This document shows, one piece after another, positions 47,569 to 57,242 of a stretch of 64,000 nt of DNA (the first letter of the stretch is position 1; each line of letters begins with the position of its first letter). The notes under the pieces were generated by a model that worked only from the letters and a program-made list of their open reading frames with translations, searched no databases and was not told the origin of the DNA. This DNA comes from Plutella xylostella. Its lineage: Eukaryota; Arthropoda; Insecta; Lepidoptera; Plutellidae. The translations under genes and the position numbers were made by a program. The stretch lies in the NCBI RefSeq assembly GCF_932276165.1, contig NC_063997.1, positions 2,862,001 to 2,926,000 of the forward strand. Direction: 5' to 3'.

Positions 47569-48095
47569 TACGTCAACCACAATGGGCAAATCTCTTGATG
47601 TCCAAATTAAAGATTTTTAACTGAAAATTTAGCGTTATTACGCTTAACGAACTTGATTAAGTTATAATTGATAATAAGTGATAATTTAATTATTGGAGTC
47701 ACAAACCCAATTTTAAAATCGCTGCTTTTGACAAAATCTGACTGGTACGGTGTCTTGAAAAAAAACTTTAGTTATTTAAATAACCCTATTTTAGATGCAA
47801 AACATATCCTGACTATAATCGAAACAAAAGTTAACATTTTTATACGCAGTTGGTGCCTAACAACAATCTAAATAAAACACCAAAAACATTGCGCCAAAAC
47901 AGCCGCCCGTGTGTCCCACAAACTACAGCCAGTTGATGTAGAGTAATGCAGCTATGCTTTTAGGCGCCATCCCCGCTGCTCACCTGTCGCCCCCGCTTCC
48001 CGTGGGAAGGCCGCCTTTTACGAGCCTTGGAACGACGCCCGCCGTCCCAAACACGGTTTTAATTTAAACATCAGCTATAAGACACTTAACGGCCT
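47569..48095. other. Left flank of the retrovirus
   Basis: There is no gene here. A fragment near 47955 (CTTTTAGGCGCCATCCCC) resembles the end of MITE N. The last four bases, GCCT (48092-48095), are the left half of the retroviral target duplication. Confidence 0.5.
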
Positions 48096-48340
48096 AGTTA
48101 TGAACCCTCAACCCCTTAGAGTAATCCAAGTACGCGCCTAGGCTTGCATGCCTTGCACTTTCCAGGTGGTCTGTTAGCAGTAAGTTAGAGTAAGCAAATT
48201 GTTATCTTGTTTAGCTCGTAAGTCATTTTGGTCATTGAATATATCAGATCGATTTAGCATGCGCTTCTGCTAAGACGTGTCTCGTTTTAATTAAATAATT
48301 AGTTTTTAAAAACCTTCCGATCGCTCCCGCAATCTTGACT
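48096..48340 (+). repeat. 5' LTR
   Basis: The 245-bp LTR begins AGTTATGAACCC and ends AATCTTGACT, and reads as identical to 55454-55698. No strong TATA box is visible, and a GGTCATTG initiator-like motif lies mid-LTR. Being an exact copy of the 3' LTR, it also carries the last codons of env out of context. Confidence 0.95.
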
Positions 48341-48360
48341 GGCGCAGCCGATTCGGTAGG
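48340..48360 (+). other. Primer-binding site, tRNA-Ser-like
   Basis: TGGCGCAGCCG directly follows (sharing the final T of) the LTR. It complements a tRNA ending CGGCTGCG-CCA. Serine tRNAs have such 3' ends, and related errantiviruses (17.6, 297) use tRNA-Ser. The exact isoacceptor is an inference. Confidence 0.7.
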
Positions 48361-48472
48361 ATAACTGAATTATCCCGTGAAAATTCGGTTATAGAACTCT
48401 TACCGGTTTTCCGCGCGTTCCGGGAAACGCGCCGCGGATAGTGTTAACAGTGTCCTACTGCGAACCAAACAA

Positions 48473-48514
48473 ATGTGTCAAGGCGGAAGGATTATACCGA
48501 CCGGCTGGTGAGTA
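48473..48514 (+). promoter_or_regulatory. Leader ATG and splice donor
   Basis: GGCTG|GTGAGTA puts a strong donor at 48508/48509 in the untranslated leader, 35 bases after an ATG at 48473. Errantivirus env is made from a spliced RNA, so this is the likely donor. The matching acceptor in the 53.8-kb region was not determined, and I do not propose a joined product. Confidence 0.55.
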
Positions 48515-48725
48515 CAACTTTTCACCTCCTGTCCAAATTCCCTCTACAAGTAAAATTTCTTGGGTTATCTTGAGATAAGAACTCTCTCATTATAACGTTA
48601 TCTATAGTTAGAAATATTAGTACTTACTAAAATTTGTAATATATATATACCTATAAATACTTGTGTTATAAATAAGATTAAAATTTAAACTTAGACTAAG
48701 TGAATTGTGTAATAAAATATTCAAA

Positions 48726-50060
48726 ATGCCTGATCAGGTAGGCATGGAGAGTATAACGCTCATTCCGGGCGAAGTACTAAAGATCATACCCATCTTTAAT
48801 GGGGATAAACGCATATTAAATTTGTTTTTGGCTAAAAGCGAATATATTATAGAAAGATTTAGAGGTAATGAGGCCCAAGACACATATATCATGCATGCTA
48901 TAACCAGTAGACTAGCAGGTGATGCTGCTGCCCTTGTAAGTGAGAGGCAGGATATTATGCACTGGGATAATTTTAAGGAATTACTCGTGCAACATTTTGG
49001 AGACCCGCGAAACGAAGAGTGTATTGCCATAGAATTAGAAACTCTTAAAATTAATCCTAACGAAAGCTATCTTGATTTTTGCAACAGGATCCAGTCAGTG
49101 CGTTCTATTTTAATCTCAAAGGTAAATAGAATCGAAGACGCGAACATAAAAAATAGTAAAATTGCTATTTACACCAATACGTCACTCAACGTATTTTTGT
49201 ATAATCTCCCCGAAAATATGGTGCGCATTGTTCGCCTTAAAGCCCCCGCTACTTTGGAAAAAGCATTGGAAATTGTATTGGAGGAGGTCAATTTCCACGA
49301 TCAGTATGTTATGCGTAATAAAATGACTCTTCCTAGCTCTATGGTAAAGTCTCAGAACACACTAGTAACAACGCCCACACAAAAACTCGACGCAAAGCTT
49401 ATCAGTTATGGCCAACTCCAGCCAACCGGCCTTAGACCGATATTACCCACCGGTTACACCCCTCGATTTAATAATAGTATGGCAGTCCAATCATTTAATA
49501 ATCAACCCTATGGCTACAGGCCGCAGTTAGGGAACAGCAATCCACAAATTGGGTATAGGCCACCACAGCCACAATTTGGCTACAAGCCTCCGCAATTCGG
49601 ATACAAACCCCCGCAGTTCGGATACAAACCCCCGCAGTTCGGCTATAGACCACAGTTTGGTATGACAACTGCACAAAAATTCGGAAATAATAATCCTCAA
49701 CAAATTGGGTACAAACCCACAGTCCCTATTTGGAACAAGCCCGCGGCCGCACCACAGCATGTTTATTCAAACGATGTGTCGATGAGAACCGCACCTCAGA
49801 GACCTAATAACCAGGGTTTTAAATTAAATGAACTGTGCCTCTACGAAGAGGACCAATACCAACCAAATTATTACAACCCGGAGCAGTACGTCTACCTAGA
49901 CGATGTACCTGCAGAACAAGTACATCATCCAGATATCGAAGGTAACTTTTCTGACTGTCAATTACAGGAATCATCCGAGGAACTGACACAGGAAAATGCA
50001 ACCCCTGAACAAATAGAAAATTTTCACATAACAGCCTCAAACACCCCCCGGAAAAATTAG
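48726..50060 (+). CDS. gag: Retroviral Gag polyprotein
   Basis: This is the structural polyprotein that forms the particle core. I start at ATG 48726 (MPDQVGMESITL), the first in-frame methionine, giving 444 residues. The N-terminal two thirds is helical and typical of retrotransposon Gag (FNGDKRILNLFLAKSEYII; LAGDAAALVSE; WDNFKELLVQHFGD). The C-terminal third is Pro/Gln/Tyr-rich with four or more PQFGYKPP repeats (DNA 49560-49660, 24-bp units) and a final acidic segment. No CCHC knuckle is present, as in other errantivirus Gags. The frame overlaps pol by 52 nt. Confidence 0.9.
   Translation: MPDQVGMESITLIPGEVLKIIPIFNGDKRILNLFLAKSEYIIERFRGNEAQDTYIMHAITSRLAGDAAALVSERQDIMHWDNFKELLVQHFGDPRNEECIAIELETLKINPNESYLDFCNRIQSVRSILISKVNRIEDANIKNSKIAIYTNTSLNVFLYNLPENMVRIVRLKAPATLEKALEIVLEEVNFHDQYVMRNKMTLPSSMVKSQNTLVTTPTQKLDAKLISYGQLQPTGLRPILPTGYTPRFNNSMAVQSFNNQPYGYRPQLGNSNPQIGYRPPQPQFGYKPPQFGYKPPQFGYKPPQFGYRPQFGMTTAQKFGNNNPQQIGYKPTVPIWNKPAAAPQHVYSNDVSMRTAPQRPNNQGFKLNELCLYEEDQYQPNYYNPEQYVYLDDVPAEQVHHPDIEGNFSDCQLQESSEELTQENATPEQIENFHITASNTPRKN
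50009..50060 (+). other. gag/pol overlap, -1 frameshift zone
   Basis: The pol frame is open from 50009 (after TGA 50006-50008) and gag stops at 50058-50060. Any -1 shift must occur within these 52 nt. An A5 run (50052-50056) right before the gag stop is the likeliest slip site, but it is not a textbook XXXYYYZ heptamer. Confidence 0.6.
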
Positions 50061-50125
50061 AATTAAATTGTGACCCGAACTTAAAATTACCGCATATTTA
50101 TCTTCCCGAAATCAACGGTAAATTC

Positions 50126-53100
50126 ATGATAGATTCAGGAAGTATGAAATCTTTTATAAGCCCACGTTTAGCATATCAGTATTTTCATGACCAAATAGTT
50201 CACGAACCATTCGAAGTGATTAGTACACACTCATCAAGTAAACATAACGAAGTCATAAATATTCCGCTATTTCCCAGCTTAAATAATTCGGGTCAGCACA
50301 AATTCTATATCTACAATGTAGATGCGCGGTACGATGGACTTATCGGCTCTGACTTGTTAGAGCAGTTACAAGCCATTGTTGATTATAAACATCACGTGTT
50401 ACGAACGAACACGACATCTATACCTATTATACACAATCGCGAGGACCACGTCATAGAACTGGCCCCCCGCTCTGAACAACGAGTGAAATTGCCGACTGAT
50501 TTATATTCAGGCGAAGCTATTTTAAATTATACGGAATTTTGTGAAGGAGTAAGGATGCCTAGCGCGCTAGTTAGGTGTACAAATGGATATGCTACCACGG
50601 TTATTCAAAATACTCGTGATGAACAGATGACATTAACTATAACACACCCGTTTAAAACGGAACAGTATGAAAGTAGTACAGAATGTCAGGTTAATAGTAT
50701 GATGGATGAAAGAAATATTGAAATAGATGAGATATTGACACAAAACTTAGCCAAATTACGACTTGATCATATGAATGCGGAAGAACGTCAGCAGATACAT
50801 AACTTATGTATGGAATATAAGGACATATTTTATAGCGACTTACTTCCTCTCTCATTTACGAATCAAGTAAAACACTTTATAAGAACAAAGAACGAAGACC
50901 CTATATACGTAAAACCCTACAGACAGGCCCCTATACAAGCAGAAGAAATTAAAAATCAGGTGGAAAATCTTTTGAAAAATAACGTCATTCAGGAATCATT
51001 TTCCCCTTGGAGTGCACCAGTGCACCTCGTCCCTAAAAAGATGGATGCATCCGGTGAAGCTAAATATAGGATGGTTATAGATTACAGGCGCTTAAATGAC
51101 ATCACTATAGACGACAAATATCCTCTCCCTAACATAACCGACTTATTTGACAAATTGGGTAAATCATCTTACTTCTCTACTTTAGATTTAGCCAGTGGCT
51201 ACCATCAAATCGAAATCAATGAAAGCGATAGACAAAAGACGGCATTTAGCACCCAGAACGGCCATTATGAATTTTTGAGAATGCCGTTCGGCTTAAAGAC
51301 AGCCCCAGCAACATTTCAACGTGCTATCGATAATGTCCTTCGAGGTTTACAAGGAATACACTGCCTGGTATACCTAGATGATATTATTATCTATTCTGCA
51401 AGCCTAGCAGAACACATACAAAAATTAAGGGCAGTCTTTGAACGACTTAGATCCACCAACTTGAAAGTACAGCTTGATAAGTCTGAGTTTCTTAGAAAAG
51501 AGGTTTTGTACCTTGGGCACACCATTACAAAGGACGGCCTTAAGCCCAATGACGATAAGGTTAAAGCTGTATTGAACTTTCCCTTACCTAAAACTACGAC
51601 TGAGATTAAAAGTTTCTTGGGTTTGATTGGATATTATCGAAGATTCATTAAGGACTTCGCTAAAATAACTTATCCCTTAACATCTTGCCTTAAAAAGAAA
51701 AACCGAATTATAATTGACCAAAAATACATTGACTCATTTCAGAAATGCAAGGAACTTTTAACTAACGCACCCCTACTCCAATATCCCGATCCATCTAGAC
51801 CGTATATTCTTACTACTGACGCATCCTCTGTGGCATTAGGCGCGGTCTTATCGCAAGGCACTGTTGGCAGCGACCAACCAATCGCCTACGCAAGTAGAGC
51901 ACTCAGCGACACCGAGTCTCGCTATAGTACTATCGAGAGAGAGCTCCTAGCTATAATATGGGCTGTAAAACACTTCAGGCCATACTTATACGGCCACAAA
52001 TTTCTGATTTACACTGACCATCGCCCATTGTCGTGGCTATATTCCATTAAAGAGCCAAATAGTAAACTTACCCGATGGCGGTTACGTCTATTAGAATATG
52101 ACTTCGAAGTAATTTACAAAAATGGCAAACAGAACACCAACGCCGACGCCTTATCTCGAATCAAAGTGAATGTTTTGACGTCCGATGACGACGCAATGTC
52201 TATGCAAGTAAACATTGACGACAAAGAGAAACGGCTTCAAGACCACATAAACGACTTGACTAAAAACATAGAAGACTGTTCTAATAAACCCCAACGACAT
52301 GATTCTTCGACTATTACTATTTCCGATTCCTCTGCAACGATAACAGGCTCTGAAGAACCTGATAACTATCCGGTCCGCTCATTGTCGAGTCATTCACAAA
52401 CTATTCACTCTGCTGAAGACTTAGAATCATTTGGTATTCCTATATTACAAGAGGCTATAGATACGAAGCCCAATCAAATACTTGTATTCGTTTGGTTTAA
52501 GAACGATATACAAGTCACACATACAACTAGAGACAACCAAAAAGTAATAGAGGTATTTTTGCCACCAGATAATGAGGATTTAGTGAAGCGCTTTTTAAAG
52601 GAATATATTAACCTAAAAACAAAATATTTTATATATTTTGAGGACTTAAGACACCGGAAGTTATTTACGAAAGTAATAATATATTTATTTAAAAAGGGTT
52701 CCGTTGAGTTTTTAGAGTGTACCGAAAGGGTTGTATACATAGAGGATGAGAAAGAACAAAAGGCCATTGTGTTGAAAATGCACGAAGGTAAGACCTGTCA
52801 TCGCGGAATAAAAGAGACGTTAGTTAGGATACGCAGACATTATTACTGGTTAAATATGAGAGATACTGTTGCTGCAATATTGAATGGATGTGATGCATGC
52901 CAGAGAATGAAGTATGACAGGAAGCCCATAAAGCCCGTTCTACAACTTACACAAACACAGGATGCTCCTTTTCAAGAGGTGTTCATAGATTTGTTTACAA
53001 TTGATGGGATATATTATCTTACCCTCGTAGACGCCTTTAGTAAACTCGCACAGGCAATAGAAGTCACAAACCGATCAACTCCTGAAGTTATTCGGGCCCT

Positions 53101-53818
53101 GATTAAATATTTCTCATACTACGGAATACCTAAGAAAATTACCTGTGACCCCGGAAAAGAGTTTAATAACGAGCTCATGAAGGAACTAATGACGATGTAT
53201 AAAATAGATTTACACATAACAACCCCCAATAATCCAAACTCCACTAGCATAGTAGAAAGATTCCACTCAACTATTATCGAAATTTATCGCCTAGCTAAAT
53301 ATGATCAAAAATGTACCGACGCAGCATCTGTCATGACGTACGCCATACTTGCATACAACAACACCATACACTCCACCACAGAATTGACACCGTTTGAAGT
53401 AGTTTTCGGACATACAGACTCCAGTAAAATCTTTGAGGGAAACTTTGAGAAAAACTACATGCAACAACTATTAAAAGACCATGCGAAGCGTACCAAATTT
53501 CTGTATAAACACATAGCTCAAATGACTCTGTTAGGAAAAGAAAAAGTAAAGGAAAAGAAAGGAGGTGAGACCGGACATGAATTCGCGACAGGTGAAGATA
53601 TCTATGTTAAAGATATCAATATTAGGAAGAGTAAAGATAAGCCCAGATATAATAAAGCGGAAGTTGTAGATCAGGTACAAAGAAATATTATTCCCGTAAG
53701 GATAGGACATAGAGATACCAAAGTCCCCATTAAAAATGTGAAACGTCGCCCACAGGTGGTGTCTGGTCACCCTGACCCTGATCACGTTGAGCCAGGCCCA
53801 TCATCTGCTCAAAATTGA
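50126..53818 (+). CDS. pol: Retroviral Pol polyprotein: protease, RT, RNase H, integrase
   Basis: These enzymes copy the RNA genome and integrate the DNA. The coordinates start at the first ATG, but translation probably enters from gag by a -1 shift, since the frame is open from 50009. Numbering from that ATG, the aspartic protease motif DSGS is at 3-6 with GLIGSDLL downstream. The reverse transcriptase active site YLDD is at 416-419. The RNase H TTDAS aspartate is at 565 with TDHRPLSWL after it. The integrase zinc module runs from His886 to Cys922/Cys925. The integrase catalytic triad is D955, D1008 and E1044, giving the retroviral D,D35E spacing. All expected catalytic residues are present. 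The C-terminal part is Lys-rich. The stop lies 32 nt into the env frame. Confidence 0.95.
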   Translation: MIDSGSMKSFISPRLAYQYFHDQIVHEPFEVISTHSSSKHNEVINIPLFPSLNNSGQHKFYIYNVDARYDGLIGSDLLEQLQAIVDYKHHVLRTNTTSIPIIHNREDHVIELAPRSEQRVKLPTDLYSGEAILNYTEFCEGVRMPSALVRCTNGYATTVIQNTRDEQMTLTITHPFKTEQYESSTECQVNSMMDERNIEIDEILTQNLAKLRLDHMNAEERQQIHNLCMEYKDIFYSDLLPLSFTNQVKHFIRTKNEDPIYVKPYRQAPIQAEEIKNQVENLLKNNVIQESFSPWSAPVHLVPKKMDASGEAKYRMVIDYRRLNDITIDDKYPLPNITDLFDKLGKSSYFSTLDLASGYHQIEINESDRQKTAFSTQNGHYEFLRMPFGLKTAPATFQRAIDNVLRGLQGIHCLVYLDDIIIYSASLAEHIQKLRAVFERLRSTNLKVQLDKSEFLRKEVLYLGHTITKDGLKPNDDKVKAVLNFPLPKTTTEIKSFLGLIGYYRRFIKDFAKITYPLTSCLKKKNRIIIDQKYIDSFQKCKELLTNAPLLQYPDPSRPYILTTDASSVALGAVLSQGTVGSDQPIAYASRALSDTESRYSTIERELLAIIWAVKHFRPYLYGHKFLIYTDHRPLSWLYSIKEPNSKLTRWRLRLLEYDFEVIYKNGKQNTNADALSRIKVNVLTSDDDAMSMQVNIDDKEKRLQDHINDLTKNIEDCSNKPQRHDSSTITISDSSATITGSEEPDNYPVRSLSSHSQTIHSAEDLESFGIPILQEAIDTKPNQILVFVWFKNDIQVTHTTRDNQKVIEVFLPPDNEDLVKRFLKEYINLKTKYFIYFEDLRHRKLFTKVIIYLFKKGSVEFLECTERVVYIEDEKEQKAIVLKMHEGKTCHRGIKETLVRIRRHYYWLNMRDTVAAILNGCDACQRMKYDRKPIKPVLQLTQTQDAPFQEVFIDLFTIDGIYYLTLVDAFSKLAQAIEVTNRSTPEVIRALIKYFSYYGIPKKITCDPGKEFNNELMKELMTMYKIDLHITTPNNPNSTSIVERFHSTIIEIYRLAKYDQKCTDAASVMTYAILAYNNTIHSTTELTPFEVVFGHTDSSKIFEGNFEKNYMQQLLKDHAKRTKFLYKHIAQMTLLGKEKVKEKKGGETGHEFATGEDIYVKDINIRKSKDKPRYNKAEVVDQVQRNIIPVRIGHRDTKVPIKNVKRRPQVVSGHPDPDHVEPGPSSAQN

Positions 53819-55499
53819 GAAAAACCCAGGCGTACTACCCGTTAAACGAGGCCATGCTTATAAGCAGGAAGATAAGTGGATTATTATTAAAGTGTTAGAT
53901 TTAAGCGACTTATACAAAGATTTAGTTTTTAACATAGATAAGTATAATGAGTTTTCTAAATTAGTAGATATAAACAAACCAAATGCATATGAGTTTTTCG
54001 ATTTACGCAAACAGGTAGATTTCCTTAAAGAAAAGGCTATAAGTAAATCCGGAGAGCTAACGCCCACGCGTAGATTCAAACGAGGCATTATCAACCCCTT
54101 AGGATCACTGATTAAAGTTATTACAGGAAACCTGGATAATCAAGACGCTATTCGTTACGAGTCACTAATATCTCAGTTAAAGGGCAATCAGATTATTACA
54201 GATAAGAAAATTATGGTTATCTCCAAAATGATGGACAGTTTCATAAATAGTACTGAAACCTTACATGAAAATACTTTAACATTAGACGCACGTTTCAAAA
54301 AGATGGAAAAACTTGTAAAAACTATAGCAAATAAGGAAACCAGTTATATATACTCAGTATACATTTTAAGTATGTTTAATATGTTCTTAAATAATTTTCG
54401 AACCATTCATACTACTATACAAGAAATTGAAACTGCGTTGGCCTTCAGCAAATTGTCAGTATTACACCAAAGTATTGTGAACTCTACAGAATTATTATCT
54501 TTGTTACAATCTATTTCTAAAAATGCAAATTTAATGTACCCAGCAACTCTTGAAAATTTGGTTAATCTGGAAAAGACAATAATTGTTAAAAGCTATGTAA
54601 AAGAGAGTCAGATAACGTTCATAATGGAGGTACCCTTAATAGATAATAATACCTATAGCTACTATCAAATATATTCACTACCTATATATAATAGCAGTCG
54701 CAATATAACCCAAGTAATTATTCCCAAACACCCCTACCTATTGGTGAAAGGTTCGGAATACCTGCCGGTCCAACACCCCTGCGAGCAGCTCGCCTCCGAC
54801 GACCAGTTCCTGTGTGCCGAGGATAGCACTGTCTTGTACTCACCACCTACCTGTGTAGAACAGCTGATGAAATTTAGTATAAATTATAATGCCTGCACCC
54901 CATACGCTATTGATATAGAGACAATCAAAGTTCAACGGATTGACTCTACCAGCTGGATTTTATATGCACGAGAAAAATCCATGTTTTCCACTCAATGTCA
55001 GAATGATATAACACACCAACAGATACAAGGCACCTATATACTAACTATATCTAACATATTATGTGATTACCAGCTGGAGAATTTCTACCTACACCATAGA
55101 CAACACTATTTTACTAGTCTACAGTACAAGGCGCTACCAATAATAGATCTACCAGAGCTTCCACAAGACAACGTGACTACATCCCGCACCGTGAACGTGA
55201 AGGGTGTCAATTTAGACAACCTACGACAGATGTATAACACTCTACAAAGTGAAATTAGTGAAAACAGTGAAAATATCTCAATGCCCACAGTGCAAGTGAA
55301 AAGTGTTAGCTTAGCAACCCTTATTCTGTATTTCTTGTTAATCATATGTGCCATTGGTTTTTCTATGTATAGTTATAGAGTATTGATAATGTCGAAGCTT
55401 CGAAATTCCCGGAATCAAGAATCTTCCAGTAATTTCGATCTTGGGGATGGAGGAGTTATGAACCCTCAACCCCTTAGAGTAATCCAAGTACGCGCCTAG
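53787..55499 (+). CDS. env: Retroviral envelope-like glycoprotein
   Basis: Env mediates membrane fusion in related insect viruses and is related to the baculovirus F protein. The open frame is 570 codons from the first ATG. A furin-type site RFKR is at 96-99, followed by a glycine-led hydrophobic segment (GIINPLGSLIKVITG) like a fusion peptide. A long helical region follows, with many possible N-glycosylation sites (for example NST, NSS, NVT). A membrane anchor is at about 507-527 (VSLATLILYFLLIICAIGFS), with a 43-residue tail. No signal peptide begins at this ATG, so the authentic N-terminus probably comes from splicing. The last codons and stop lie inside the 3' LTR (the LTR starts at 55454), and the polypurine tract is within the coding region. 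The frame overlaps pol. Confidence 0.9.
   Translation: MSQAHHLLKIEKNPGVLPVKRGHAYKQEDKWIIIKVLDLSDLYKDLVFNIDKYNEFSKLVDINKPNAYEFFDLRKQVDFLKEKAISKSGELTPTRRFKRGIINPLGSLIKVITGNLDNQDAIRYESLISQLKGNQIITDKKIMVISKMMDSFINSTETLHENTLTLDARFKKMEKLVKTIANKETSYIYSVYILSMFNMFLNNFRTIHTTIQEIETALAFSKLSVLHQSIVNSTELLSLLQSISKNANLMYPATLENLVNLEKTIIVKSYVKESQITFIMEVPLIDNNTYSYYQIYSLPIYNSSRNITQVIIPKHPYLLVKGSEYLPVQHPCEQLASDDQFLCAEDSTVLYSPPTCVEQLMKFSINYNACTPYAIDIETIKVQRIDSTSWILYAREKSMFSTQCQNDITHQQIQGTYILTISNILCDYQLENFYLHHRQHYFTSLQYKALPIIDLPELPQDNVTTSRTVNVKGVNLDNLRQMYNTLQSEISENSENISMPTVQVKSVSLATLILYFLLIICAIGFSMYSYRVLIMSKLRNSRNQESSSNFDLGDGGVMNPQPLRVIQVRA
55443..55453 (+). other. Polypurine tract
   Basis: GGGGATGGAGG sits immediately before the 3' LTR and is the expected plus-strand primer. 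It lies inside the env frame (GDGG codons). Confidence 0.85.
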
Positions 55500-55698
55500 G
55501 CTTGCATGCCTTGCACTTTCCAGGTGGTCTGTTAGCAGTAAGTTAGAGTAAGCAAATTGTTATCTTGTTTAGCTCGTAAGTCATTTTGGTCATTGAATAT
55601 ATCAGATCGATTTAGCATGCGCTTCTGCTAAGACGTGTCTCGTTTTAATTAAATAATTAGTTTTTAAAAACCTTCCGATCGCTCCCGCAATCTTGACT
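55454..55698 (+). repeat. 3' LTR
   Basis: The 245-bp copy reads as identical to the 5' LTR. It is followed by GCCT, the right half of the target duplication (55699-55702). Confidence 0.95.
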
Positions 55699-56420
55699 GC
55701 CTTCTTAGCTTGTGTTTATGATTATTATGTTACAGTGTTTATTTACCTCCGTACTGAATTTTATAAATGAGGCTTTTGAAAGGGAATGAGGGCTTTTAAT
55801 AATGAATTTCATGTCTGTGGTGTGAATATTTACTATTTACATATTATATATATTACGGTGTTATTCGATTAATGAGTTCAGCAGTCTATGCAGTGTACCT
55901 ACACGTCTTTACTGAATCTCCCATCATCATGAGTATCATTATTTAAAATATATTCCTGAATATCTCGACAGCCCTCTTTCAAATGCCTCTATTAATTAGG
56001 TACTTACTAATTGTTATTTATCCGTTTGAGCGCATATAATATATAGATACCTATAATTAATATAAACCTATTAAAGAGTAAACTGACCTCGGTCATTTCG
56101 AAAACACTAAAACACTGTTTATTTTCATCAAAGATTATGACTTGAGGTTATCGTGGTATTAATTTGACCCCCGTTTCTAGATAACAGGATAGGTATACGA
56201 AATAGGTACTTTTCTATCGTGGGAATAACCGCTGATTTATTAACAACATATATTATATAAAAATAAAACAATTGAGTAATATTTAAAAAAAAAAACGTTT
56301 AACAGTTTTTATCTTTAAAAAATCTGATTGACAGGAAATAAAAGACAAAACAGCTATTCCAACGTTAAACCACATGGATTTAATTGAGGAAAACTACATT
56401 ACAAACAAATACAACATACA
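55699..56420. other. AT-rich spacer between retrovirus and SDR gene
   Basis: No gene is seen. It probably includes the 3' end of the dehydrogenase transcript, which runs leftward. TTTATT (AATAAA on the minus strand) occurs near 56117 and 56234, and the true poly-A site is not clear. Confidence 0.5.
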
Positions 56421-57182
56421 TCAATTAACAACTTCAACAATCGGCCTTCCTCCTTCAATCAGCCAAGCACTGCCGCTTTCCGCAGTTTCAAAAACATCAG
56501 CTGCAGCCTTACCCACCGCCTCCACCTTCTGCCAAGCCTGCGCGTTCAAATACTTGGTAAAGTCCACCGAAAAGAACACATCATCCCAAGTTTTCGGCGA
56601 AACAGTCAGATTGGTCTCCGTGAATCCTGGACAGATGGCCACGACCCTCACTCCTGTCTTCTTGTAGTTGTCTCTGTGGCCAAGAGACCTGGTGAAGCCG
56701 AGAACTGCGAACTTTGACGCCTGATACACGGGGAGGTAGGGCTCCACACGGTAGCCGTATATGGAGGCCAGGTTGACAATAGTGCCTCCTTTCCCTCCAT
56801 TGTCCTTTCGCATGTGGTCCCAAAACTTCATGGCCCAACCGATGAGGTATGTCACGTTTATGTCTATGCATTTCTTCCAAGCCTGCTCGTCTAGTATACC
56901 TGCATTGTTCACCAGAATGTCCACGGTTGTGTACGTGTCGAGAATCTTCTTAGAGACGGTATCCAGGTCTGTCGTGACGTCACACTTTATGAAGACCGCT
57001 TTGTTGCTCCCGTGTTTGGTTGTCAGGGTTTTGACGGCGTCTGCTCCATGTTTCTCGTTGATATCGAGTAAGATGACCAGTTTTGCACCATGTTTGAGGT
57101 AGTTGTCAGCTATTTGTAGACCGATGCCCGTAGCACCTCCAGTTATTACCACTACTTTATTTTTTAGACTCCTTTCCTCCAT
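56421..57182 (-). CDS. Short-chain dehydrogenase/reductase, 15-PGDH/ADH-like
   Basis: This is a cytosolic NAD-dependent oxidoreductase of the classical SDR family, 253 residues, which is the usual length. The motifs are the Rossmann glycine motif TGGATGIG (14-21), an aspartate at 40 after beta-2 (LLD) that favours NAD over NADP, CDV (67-69), and NNAG (92-95). The catalytic residues are Ser140, Tyr153 and Lys157 (YQASK), with the PG motif at 185-186. Order and spacing are canonical and no key residue is missing. The closest groups from memory are insect 15-hydroxyprostaglandin dehydrogenase-like and alcohol dehydrogenase-like SDRs. The substrate is unknown. The start ATG is the first after a TATA box at the right distance. 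The gene is intronless. It is a real gene judging by intact motifs and promoter, though a young retrocopy is possible. The antisense strand is partly open but meaningless. Confidence 0.93.
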   Translation of the reverse strand: MEERSLKNKVVVITGGATGIGLQIADNYLKHGAKLVILLDINEKHGADAVKTLTTKHGSNKAVFIKCDVTTDLDTVSKKILDTYTTVDILVNNAGILDEQAWKKCIDINVTYLIGWAMKFWDHMRKDNGGKGGTIVNLASIYGYRVEPYLPVYQASKFAVLGFTRSLGHRDNYKKTGVRVVAICPGFTETNLTVSPKTWDDVFFSVDFTKYLNAQAWQKVEAVGKAAADVFETAESGSAWLIEGGRPIVEVVN

Positions 57183-57215
57183 TTCGTTGTGTGACCGTAA
57201 ATGGAATATAGGAGT

Positions 57216-57242
57216 TGAATGATGTGTAATCTCTTATTTATA
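57216..57242 (-). promoter_or_regulatory. TATA box and initiator of the SDR gene
   Basis: On the minus strand TATAAATA (57242-57235) precedes an initiator-like TCATTC (about 57221-57216). The 5' leader to the ATG at 57182 would be roughly 35 nt. The TATA-to-initiator gap is a little short, so the exact start is uncertain. Confidence 0.5.

Larger units (their letters stand above)
48096..55698 (+). mobile_element. Complete endogenous retrovirus, gypsy/errantivirus type (TED-like)
   Basis: This is a 7.6-kb provirus with two LTRs, primer site, gag, pol, env and polypurine tract, flanked by the 4-bp duplication GCCT (48092-48095 and 55699-55702). The AGT...ACT LTR ends, env with furin-type site and -1 pol frame match insect errantiviruses. 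The TED comparison is from memory. The three reading frames have no internal stop, and the LTRs look identical, so integration was recent on an evolutionary scale. Sequence alone does not show that it is active. Confidence 0.95.

Noticed and set aside
56374..56667. 97-codon plus-strand frame beside the SDR stop
   Set aside because: It is antisense to the SDR coding region, where the minus strand has all the SDR motifs.
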